From: Hirundichthys speculiger
Lineage: Eukaryota; Chordata; Actinopteri; Beloniformes; Exocoetidae
NCBI GenBank assembly: GCA_018398805.1
Contig: JAGFBZ010000327.1
Location: forward strand, 277,001 to 341,000
Length of the DNA stretch: 64,000 nucleotides
Reading direction: 5' to 3'
The notes beneath the pieces were generated by a model. That model made no database searches. It was given only the letters and a program-made list of their open reading frames with translations, and was not told where the DNA came from. Of the stretch, positions 56,201 through 64,000 are shown one piece after another. A program made the translations under genes and the position numbers. The stretch's first letter is position 1, and every line of letters starts with the position of its first letter.

Positions 56201-59200
56201 TGAAAGCGAGCTGGTAGACCTGTCTATAAATGATGTCATCATCAAGCAGCCTGGTCTTCCTCATCCTCATCCTCGGCCCAGAACATCCTTGGCAGCTCCT
56301 TTGATTAGTTACATGCTGTGGTAATTATCTTATTAACATCGTATGTGTTTACGTTTGAACTGAGTGGATATATTCATAAAGTAGAGGAGAACTTCCTCCC
56401 TGGTGGTTTAGTAACAGTGCTGTCACCATGTAGGTGGTCCCAGGTTTGAATCCTGGTTGTGTCAGGTAGAGCATCCGGCGTAAAACGTCTAATTCGGGTC
56501 ACTCCGCCGTGACGACCCTGAAATGGAAGTAGGCGTTTCAGGGTTGAAACCAGAAGTGGACCGCAGTTCCTTTATTCTCAGCATTTTCTTGGCGTAACAG
56601 TTTCTTTCGGGCTATACAACATCCAAAAATACAACTTGAGATGTCACTTTCGCGCATTTACATCTGATGTTTTTCACCAGGTGTTCAACTTCGACCCGGG
56701 GGCGGCCGTCAAGCAGAGGACAGCAGATGACGTGAAAGCAGACGAAGACGTGACCAAACTGTGCATTCACAAGAGGAAGCTTCTGGCTGTGGCCACGCTG
56801 CACAAGAGCATGGAGACGCACCCCCCCTGACGCTGACCGGCCCGGCGGGAGGTGAGGGAGCATGAACGTAGAGCTTTCTTTGATCAGACCAGGTGAAGTA
56901 GCTGCTGCTGCTCCTGTTCAGCAGCCAGCGCCATTAAACGTTAGTGAAATTATCAGCCAGTTTGGTGGGAAGTTGAATTATTGAGTCTTAATTTTCAGAA
57001 TCCTCCAAAAGAGGGGTTGCTTTATCTTTTCTAAAAAACGATGTCGTTCATGCGTGCTTTGTTTGTCTTCAAGGTACGTCCTCTGTGGTTGCTGTGCATC
57101 CCGCGAGTCATCGAGCAATAAGGACTAAACCCCACGACGGCGTTGGTCCCGACTGCAAGAACCCGCTGAAGATGGCTGTCGGACCGCAGCAGCAGAGGCT
57201 GTACTCGCCCCAGGACGGAGGTGGACCGGTGCAACCTGAGCTCTACTCTGGATACTCCAGGACGCAGAGACTGGGCAGTGGGGATCATGGCCCAAAATCC
57301 CCTTACCGGGCCGGGTATGGTGGCATGTTGAGCCCACCTCCCTCTAGTGTTAAAATGTATGGAGACGGCTCTCAGTCTCCCAGCGTGGACACTTTGGGGA
57401 GTCCCGAGGGCTTCCCAAGGACCAACCCTTGTGGGTTTCCGGGAGCTGGTAGTCCCGGCTCGGTTTCAATCCTGGGGAACTCGAGGATACCGCTTTCCCC
57501 GCCCAGCGTAATGCTCCACGGCTCTCCGGCAGGCCAGCCGTCCTGTGCAATGACAGGAAGGACTAGCACACCCCTCTCCCCCACGGCCACTGCCAAAAGC
57601 CCGTCATGAACATGAACATGCCGCGGGGGAACTTCCCTCCCGGCATCGATATGCCTCGTGCAGCGTTTCACCATAAAACACAGCCCCCCGTACATCCTGT
57701 AACACACCCTCCCTCCATACCGCCGCCACCCTGCGCTCTTCAGAAAAGGCAGATGTCCTCTGAAAAGGACCCCTTAGGTATTCTTGACCCCATCCCCAAC
57801 AAGCCAGTCAGCCAACCCCCCACTAATGTCCCGAACCCTTCCAACTTCCAGCCTAACATCCACTCTCAGGTACCAGTGATGAATGTAAACATCCCCCCCT
57901 CCTGCCATCGTTCCTTTGCCAAGCAACTTACCTTTACCCACAGTGAAGCCTGGGCCTGTGGGGCACGGTGGCCATGTGCAAAGGACTCAACAGGGTGGTC
58001 CGGCGTCCTCTATGTCCCCCTCCCCCGTCACATCCCCCGTACACATGACCGGGCCGGCGCTGGGGAGGATGGAGGCCTCGCCGCACCGTTCACGTTCATC
58101 CTCCACCTCCTCTGACCACGGAAACTTTGCCGTGCCCTCTGGGCACCAGGGGCCCTGCGGCGCCATGAAGGTTCCCCCTCGCTCCCCCAGGTCAGCAATG
58201 GGGTCCCCGAGACCAGCCATGCCCTCAAGCCCTTCCACCAATAAAACGGACCCCCTCCACCCGTACAAAGACCCTCAGCTGCTGCCGGGGATGGGAAACT
58301 CAGTTAGCACCCATCAGCACAGCAACCCCATGTATTCTCCAACCTCCTCCACCTCATCTTCTTCTTCTCTGGCAACCCCCAGTGCTTCCCAGAAAGGCCA
58401 CCCCTGGTCTCCTTGGGATGCCCCTCAACCACATCCTGAACCAACAGAACGCAGCTTCCTTCCCCGCCAGCAGCCTCCTCTCAGCCGCAGCCAAAGCACA
58501 GCTAGCAAATCAAAACAAACTCAGCGCCGCCGGCAGCAGCACGGCTGGCATGGCCGGCAGCGCCGCTGGCATGTCGGGCATGGGTACGGGCGGCGGCGGG
58601 CACCCCGGCTCACTGAGCGGCCCTCAAAGCATGGAGGGACACAGCACTTTAAACCCCATGCTCCCCCCAAACTCCAGCATGCTGCTCAGCACTCCGGAGG
58701 GCCAGAGCGGTCGGGCCGCCCTCAGAGACAAGCTCATGGCCCAGCAGAGGGATCCCACCCGCAAACGGAAGCAGTCGTCCTGGCGGCGCCCTGAACCACG
58801 ACGGCGGCAACAACGTGGTCTACAGCATGCTGAACAAATCAGGCCTGGGGGGGCCCCACGTCGCCTGGGCCCAGCGCCACCGAGCAGCTGCGAAAAGTTG
58901 GCCGGATTGGAAACCTGCACCCCAACACGTCCATGGCTCAGCTTCTCCAGTCCATGAGCAGCCAAAGTTTGCACCACCTGTCTGGGAACGGCCATCGTCC
59001 AGGCCTCAGCCCAGGGTTCTGGGGGTCCGGGGGCCCCGGGGGCAGCACAGCTTCACTACAACAACAGCACAGGAATGGTTCCCGGTGGCCCCCAGCAGAA
59101 CCTCCTGGTGCAGCAGAGGCTGCGGGGTCCAGGAGATGCCATGCAGCACTGCCAGAACATGGACTCCTCTGGGGGCCGCCTGGTCCCTCGGCCCGGCCAG

Positions 59201-59438
59201 TTCCCCGACATGATGGCTCAGATGCAGGTGTCCTCCATGAGTAACTGTGGGCCCATGGGGCCCGGCGCTGGACCGGTGGGACCTGATGGCATGCCGCTGG
59301 TACGCCCCAAAACCAACCCCCCACCGCTGTCCCATCCTGGCCCTCACCCCTCACAGCTTCAAGGTCTGGGCCGGGCCGGCATGGTGGTGCCACACGGAGC
59401 GGGTGACGGAGGCTGCAACCCGACCATCACTGATGCAG
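50127..59438 (+). CDS. mbd5: Methyl-CpG-binding domain protein 5, N-terminal part (4 coding exons; 3' end outside)
   Basis: Nuclear, heterochromatin-associated MBD protein; human MBD5 dosage loss causes a neurodevelopmental syndrome. Exons: 50127-50239, 51848-51950, 56681-56851 and 57074-59438. They read [11 protein letters not shown]...VPIGWQRKA, then the core of the MBD with [20 protein letters not shown], then [20 protein letters not shown] and [19 protein letters not shown], then a proline/serine-rich region with [62 protein letters not shown] and [12 protein letters not shown], all in the order of human MBD5. The PWWP domain is not reached. Odd: one single-base loss in the third exon and at least six frame changes in the fourth. 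Sequence between them is well conserved, so this looks like indel error, though a damaged allele is not excluded. Confidence 0.95.
50269..51001. mobile_element. MITE with GTTTACATG inverted ends
   Basis: Left end GGCTGCAGTTACATGATG and right end whose reverse complement is GGTGCGTTTACATGGGAAG form imperfect inverted repeats of about 22 bases. The interior is full of AATTCGGAATTAA palindromes. It starts only 30 bases after the first mbd5 coding exon's donor. Family uncertain, PIF/Harbinger-like in look. Confidence 0.65.
51002..51847. other. mbd5: mbd5 intron, nothing recognised
   Basis: Unique sequence between the MITE and the second coding exon. The acceptor is TTTTCTGTGTGCAG. Confidence 0.6.
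51848..51950 (+). CDS. mbd5: mbd5 second coding exon: MBD core
   Basis: One base completing serine, then [34 protein letters not shown]. Near-identical to human MBD5, including the cysteine-rich turn. Donor AAG|GTACTT. Confidence 0.96.
51951..52664. other. mbd5: mbd5 intron start, nothing recognised
   Basis: Ordinary AT-rich intron sequence before the 20-base array. Confidence 0.6.
52665..56195. repeat. 20-base minisatellite, 3.5 kb
   Basis: About 170 copies of CTGGAGCCAGTCCTGTTTAT with A/G variants (GGAACCAG, GGAGCCGG) and a recurrent GAGCTTGGTCTG variant unit. Three units make 60 bases, so frames of up to 707 codons with period [20 protein letters not shown] arise in several plus frames. 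Units become shorter and more broken after 55350. It is intronic in mbd5. Confidence 0.97.
56405..56545 (+). mobile_element. tRNA-derived SINE remnant
   Basis: GGTTTGAATCC resembles the RNA polymerase III B box and is followed by GCATCCGGCGTAAAACGTC, a phrase typical of fish tRNA-derived SINEs. The A box part is poorly kept and no poly(A) tail is clear. Confidence 0.5.
56681..56851 (+). CDS. mbd5: mbd5 third coding exon, one-base deletion in C run
   Basis: Encodes [49 protein letters not shown], then meets TGA. The C run at 56820-56827 is one base short: with one more C the reading is LTLTGPAGG, the exon is 172 bases and its phase fits the next exon (G|GT). Confidence 0.94.
57074..59438 (+). 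CDS. mbd5: mbd5 large fourth coding exon with several frame changes
   Basis: Acceptor CTTCAAG at 57073, donor CAG|GTGAGA at 59439. The protein runs [20 protein letters not shown] and onwards in frame 2-of-exon, shifting at about 57601-57606, 57893-57899 (C run), 58391-58396 (A run), 58775-58790, 58855-58880 and 59030-59060 (G/C runs). Conserved blocks either side match human MBD5 in the first half; the last third is more divergent and the later shift points are less certain. Confidence 0.9.
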
Positions 59439-59642
59439 GTGAGAAACCTGTCCATTACACCTTTCTAACAAACTCCTCCATGTTGCTCAAGTTATTACCT
59501 CTTTTAACCTGACGGGTCAAAAAAATGCTCTGATCATGGTGGAAAAAGTGGAAAAATACATTTGTTTTTTCCCCCTCAGGGTGAAGTTTAGCTGCCAAGC
59601 AGAAAGACATCTGTGTCGTGCTCTGAATTCATGGTTTATATT

Positions 59643-60726
59643 TAGGGATGCACGATAACTGTTTTTTAAAACCAATACTGATAACCGATAACACACACAT
59701 ATACCTAAGATCATTACATCAATACTATGAACAAAATCAAAAATAGTTTTGACTTTTTAAATGAACAGATATTTATTTTTTCCAATGAAAAACTATTGTC
59801 AAGCCTCTCAAACATTTTCATAAATCTATCAAACAAACCTATTTGATATCTCACATTAACTTAAATAAGGTTCATTACTGACTGATATAAAAAAATAAAG
59901 GCTCCTTGAACTGATGGAAATACATGCATCAGAATTACTAACTGAAAAAGATTAACATTTAAAGGATTTTGGCTTTGTGGTTCCATTTAAATTAATACCT
60001 TTAATTAAAGTAAATGAGGTTCAGTAGTTTATATTTTTTAATCTCATGGAAGCTTTAGATGAGCGAATGAGGGAGAGGAGAGACTGCTGCTGGCTTGTGC
60101 ACGTTAGCATTAGCTTCCATTAGCTCACGTTAGCGCGATTTCAAAACTCCATGGAAGTGATTGTTATGTTGTAGGTGGCTGATCAGGTTTTACGTATTAA
60201 AGCTTGTGCTTCCCTCCTCGTAGAATTCACTCGGAGGATTCGTCACAAATAACCACCAAACTATCTTCTTCTGAAACTTTAACGAAGTTCCACGCCGCCA
60301 TATTTGTTGTGATCAGTGCTGTGCTACAGGCTGCATTCAAGGTGTGACGTAAATTCCGACATTTCCTCGTTTGCTAGTCGTTCTTTCAGCCTTTTCTATA
60401 TTTTTCTTTTTATGTGTAACATGAGGGAAAATACTGCGAATATCGATTCAAGTCAGCAACTACTAAAATTATGACCGAGTTAACGAGTTGTTTTCTGGCA
60501 TGAGGGGGTATTCTTGATTTTCCTGATTGAGTAATCGTTTTTCTGATTATGCCGACGTCACTTGAACACAACATTCACTGCCGGTTATTCAAGGCTCAGA
60601 GGGAGTGAGACACTGCTGTGTTGACAGAAATATAAATGTTATCGGGGCTATTCGTCGTGATATCAGACTTATCGGGATGACGTCATAATTTCCTGTTATC
60701 GGCCTGATAGTTATCGTGCATCCCTA
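59643..60726. mobile_element. Non-autonomous hAT-like element with perfect ends and target duplication
   Basis: The first 18 bases TAGGGATGCACGATAACT are exactly the reverse complement of the last 18. TTTATATT flanks it at 59635-59642 and 60727-60734. Length 1084 bases, no transposase. Same family and orientation as 46669-47711, and the better preserved of the two. Confidence 0.93.
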
Positions 60727-60739
60727 TTTATATTTGTTG

Positions 60740-61290
60740 CAGGTCTTATCATCATCATGTTTTCTGAATGTTGTGCAGCCGTAGTTATTTCCTCTGAGAC
60801 TTCATCAGACTGCTGCTTCAGTTCATGTTCAGTCGAGCTCCTGCAGCAGCAGTTCAGTCGTGTTGAAGCTGCTGAGCCTTCAGAGGACTTCATGGTTGAC
60901 TTCAGGACTGGAAGGCGTCCAGGTTGTCCAGCGTGCTTCTTGGTGGCTACGAGGCGTTTGTGCTGCAGTGCTTCATTTGGTTTTCTCCAAACCAGGTTCT
61001 GGTACTCCACCGTGGTCTCATCTGTCCATGGTTCTGTTCCAGAAGTCTGCTGGTTTGTTCAGATGCAGTTTTGTAGAGATGTATTGCTGCCTGAAGACCT
61101 GGAGATCTCCATCATCCAGGTTAGACCTTCATCCATGTCCCTGGAACACAGGGACTCCTGATGATATCATGGACCGGAGCTGGTGGATCTTCAGAACATT
61201 GTCATGAATTGTTGTCCAGTTTGTAGATGCAGATTGGTGAACCTCTGTCCACCTTTACAGCCTCTAACATGTGGACACAGCTGGATATTT
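60740..61290 (-). mobile_element. Tc1 transposase remnant, antisense to mbd5
   Basis: On the minus strand a segment around 61050-60950 reads like WTDETTVEYQNLVWRKPNEA then LQHKRL, the Tc1 WTDET...VWRKPN...H region; the plus strand shows the matching phrases TCTCATCTGTCCATGG and TGGTTTGTTCAGATGCA. The rest is degraded. It follows the hAT-like element directly. Confidence 0.65.
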
Positions 61291-61323
61291 GACAGCCAAC
61301 AGTTTTAATTTTGTTCTATGGAT

Positions 61324-62215
61324 CAGCCTTTCTCAACCTTTTTTCAGTTCCTACACCTTTTAAAAGTGAATAAAATCTCCAGACACCCCACAGTAAAATA
61401 TAATCCAAAGCTCCGACTGTAAATGCAAACATCCCGTTTATTTAGTTTAAATAACCTGAACAGGATAACTGCACCAGAGTAGCTTCTCTTCATCCGTGAT
61501 GTGCTAGCTTCCATCCATCATCCTTGTATTGCCTCTTTTTAGCCTTATCGCTAGCAGCTAGCTTTGGTAGCTGTGGAGCAGATTCAGAGCTGGTGGATGA
61601 AGGCTTGATGAAGAAGTCGGCTCCTCTGTGATCTTTTCTTTTTAGAAAACCATCCATGATGCTGCTAAAAAGTTCTCTTTGCTATCTGTGAAATAAAATT
61701 CCAGCGGTTAAATGATATTACGACGTAAGCTAACTGGGCAGTCACGCTGACCTTACGCTGACCCCGTACTGATGTTGTTAACATTGGGAAATGGTCATGT
61801 GAGACATATTTTTATTATTCATTTCATGTCCAATTATGTATTTTATTTATTTATTCATTTATTCATTCATAGGCAAAAAGTATGTATTTATGTTTGCATT
61901 CATATATTTATACAGCGCTACCTCTACTTATGAAATTAACTGGTTCTGGAAGTAGTTTCGTAACCTGAAAATTTCTTAAGTAGAGACGTGTTTTCCATGT
62001 AAATGCCCTAATCCGTTCCAAGACCCCCAAAATTTAAACATAATTTTTTTAAATAAATTATAAATAATACATGAAATGATATAAAAACCTGTAAGAAATA
62101 CATGTTAGAACTAGAAAAGCTCTCAGAGAGCTCAGACCTCCACTAAACGCAACAATTATGGAAAATCTGAAAGTGATCCAGAATCCAGGATTTCTTCCAG
62201 ATCAGACCCATCTTG
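61324..62215. mobile_element. Truncated second copy of the 7289-8712 element
   Basis: Matches 7289 to about 8180 almost base for base, including the left end of the nested MITE at 61911. Homology stops near 62215 and the right ends of both elements are missing. That the nested MITE is present in both copies means it inserted before the copies separated. Confidence 0.85.
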
Positions 62216-63201
62216 ACAGTCTGACGGTTGGTCTGCTAGGATGCTAACCGAGCACCAGCTAAACGCAGCGCTCATTTCTGACGCCTCCACAGAATCAACT
62301 GTTGAAACAGGAGGTCCGTCTGTGGACGTCCACCAGCAGCGAGGCCCGGCTGAAGGAGCTGGGAGCTGTGGAGGTCTGCTGGGACCAGCTGTCAATCATC
62401 TCATGACTCACGGGCTAGTGGGTGGTAGGCTAGCTGGCTGTCTCCACCAGTAGCAGACCGGTGGACCAGTGGGTCCCAGCAGAGCTCTGCCAGTTCTGCT
62501 TTCAGCTCTGGCTGCACTCGTTCCAGATGTTGTTTCAGTAGCAGCAGTTGAAATCAGGATGTTTGGACAGATGTGATAAGAGTTACCATCATAGATTAGC
62601 ATCAGCTAAATGAGCTAAGCTTGAAAAGGCTACCTGTGATTGACAGAAGGGGGGGGCGTGTTCCAGCTGGTTTCCAGTCAGATGTCTGTTGGTCTCGACT
62701 CCTGATTGGCTGGTGATATGTGGGCTGGAGATGATGTCATTCAGCCACCTAATGACCCCTAAACTGCCAAACGATACCGTGGAATTGAAACACACGGAAC
62801 CGGTTCTGGACTGGGACCGGTTCTCTACAGGAACCGGTTCTCTACAGGAACCAGTTGGACAGGTCGTCATGCCAGAATGGACCAAAGCTCTGATAAATGC
62901 TTCCATGACCTTATTGGGTTCTGGTTGTTGTAAACGTCCGTCTGGACCTGGTGGTAGCGAGATGAGGGGACTGGGTCTGTGGGTCCAGATTGAAGAGCAG
63001 CTGATCCAAACATCTGCACTGAATGATGAGATCACCGGCGCCGCCTCAGTAACTCCTCCTCCTCTGGTGGCTCTGGGGGGGGGGTCGGATAAATATTCAG
63101 TCAGTAACTGGAGACGATCTGCTGATGTTCAGCATCTTCAGGCAGAAAGTCTTTAAACTGGTCTTTGGAGTCTCTGTAGCCTCCGACCATCTGCTTCTGC
63201 A

Positions 63202-63202
63202 C

Positions 63203-63249
<47 letters not shown>

Positions 63250-63262
63250 ACACACACACACT
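63202..63262. repeat. Poly-C and (CA)n tract
   Basis: About 18 cytosines followed by CA repeats with two CT interruptions. A further C-run stretch lies at 63371-63395. Confidence 0.93.
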
Positions 63263-63509
63263 CTTGCATCAACAAAGTTCATTGTAAACCCCCACAGACC
63301 CTCTGCCACCCAGCTGACCACCGCCCCCCCCTCCCCCAGCAGTCTGAAATAACTCCACCGACCCTTGTAGCCCCCCCCCCACCCCCCACCCACCCACCGA
63401 CTCCCCCAACAAGCTTCCTGGCAGCGGACAGCACCACCAATCATCACTGGGTTCCCATGGTAACCTCCCCCGGCAACAGCCGTCACTATATCATAGCAGC
63501 GGTGGAGGA

Positions 63510-63640
63510 TGTGGGGAGGGGGAGGGGGCCGGCCAGGAGGAGTGGGGGGGAGGGGGGCCGGCCAGGAGGAGTGGGGGGGAGGGGGCCGGCCAGGAGGAGT
63601 GGGGGGGGGGGGGGGGAGGGGGGGGAGGGGGCACACAGCT
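63510..63640. repeat. G-rich tandem repeat with GGCCGGCC
   Basis: Four copies of a unit containing GGCCGGCCAGGAGGAGTGGG and a variable G run, ending in a long G/A tract. The FseI-type palindrome GGCCGGCC recurs in each unit. Confidence 0.92.
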
Positions 63641-64000
63641 GCCCCTCAGCTACGTTCATGGCAGCAGCTGCTGCAGCCGCCGCTCGTCCACGCACACACC
63701 AGCAGCGCCGTCTGTCTCAGAGACGCCGTCTGTCTCAGAGACGCGTCTCCGCTGGTCTTTGTCTGCTGGACGTGTCCTCATTCACCACGGCTGGGCCCGT
63801 TTGTTCTGTTCTGTTCTGTTGTGGACCGGGCCGCAGCTCCTCCATCTGCTGCTCTTGGCTGCAACAGATTGTTAATGTGCAACGTTTCCTTTCATCTTGG
63901 GTCTCAGCTGACGAGCGTTTAGTCAGCAGTTGATCTTCCTGGTGAAAGGGCTCATGGGAAAATGGAGGACATACGTGTTGGTGGCAGAAATACGGGCCTG

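Larger units (their letters stand above)
59439..64000. other. mbd5: mbd5 downstream intron
   Basis: Holds an hAT-like element, an antisense Tc1 remnant, a second copy of the 7289 element, and low-complexity tracts. In 62216-63195 and 63640-64000 no exon was recognised; the next mbd5 exon must lie beyond the window or is too divergent to see. Confidence 0.65.

Noticed and set aside
52621..56324. Open frames of 186-707 codons with [19 protein letters not shown] periods, at first sight membrane-repeat proteins
   Set aside because: They are translations of the 20-base array in several frames at once, lie between confirmed mbd5 exons, and have no homology outside the repeat.
56430..56470. Candidate tRNA gene from a B-box-like GGTTTGAATCC
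   Set aside because: No cloverleaf could be drawn; the following GGCGTAAAAC phrase marks a SINE.
57606..59512. Several separate small genes suggested by successive open frames
   Set aside because: In order they spell one MBD5 exon with frameshifts between them.
60711..61207. Frames of 99-134 codons as a host gene after mbd5 exon 4
   Set aside because: The minus-strand reading matches Tc1 transposase phrases and is broken.
63457..63933. Frame with MAAAAAAAARP start as a new exon or gene
   Set aside because: It starts in low-complexity G-rich repeats, has no recognisable domain, and overlapping frames on both strands are equally open.

Overview
The window is vertebrate nuclear DNA, most likely from a bony fish. 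It carries parts of three conserved genes in the order acvr2a (+), orc4 (-), mbd5 (+), the same neighbours and orientations as on human chromosome 2q22-q23. A fish is suggested by introns of under 100 bases between kinase exons, by degenerate Tc1/mariner pieces of a type common in fish, by hAT-like non-autonomous elements and by very dense minisatellites. These gene calls rest on reading spliced protein sequence by eye and matching it to remembered family members.

Layout: 1-1095 has no recognised gene. Exons 1096-11319 encode the juxtamembrane and whole kinase domain of an activin type II receptor; its ectodomain and membrane exons must lie upstream. From 11320 to about 20650 is the tail-to-tail spacer between acvr2a and orc4, almost all tandem repeats. 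orc4 occupies 29600 down to 20735 in 13 coding exons plus a non-coding first exon with a compact promoter. A 1.45 kb AT-rich array, a decayed non-LTR reverse transcriptase and a GC-rich block (33100-33860, possible mbd5 promoter) separate orc4 from mbd5. mbd5 runs through two large arrays (33985-36130 and 36425-40065), several DNA transposons, a first coding exon at 50127, and further exons up to 59438. Its 3' exons are outside the window; 59439-64000 is intron filled with transposon copies and low-complexity DNA.

The three genes have separate jobs: activin/BMP-family signalling at the cell surface, replication-origin recognition in the nucleus, and chromatin-associated methyl-CpG-binding-domain protein. 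They are neighbours by old synteny, not a pathway.

Two things stand out. First, every one of the three genes has small frameshifting indels in exons whose protein sequence is otherwise well conserved, which points to residual assembly error more than to gene death. Second, a 25-base minisatellite of about 1 kb in an orc4 intron starts exactly at an exon's 5' splice site and is built from copies of that splice site. The many very long open frames in the window are repeat artefacts. I found no operon, CRISPR array, or evidence of a new multi-gene system.
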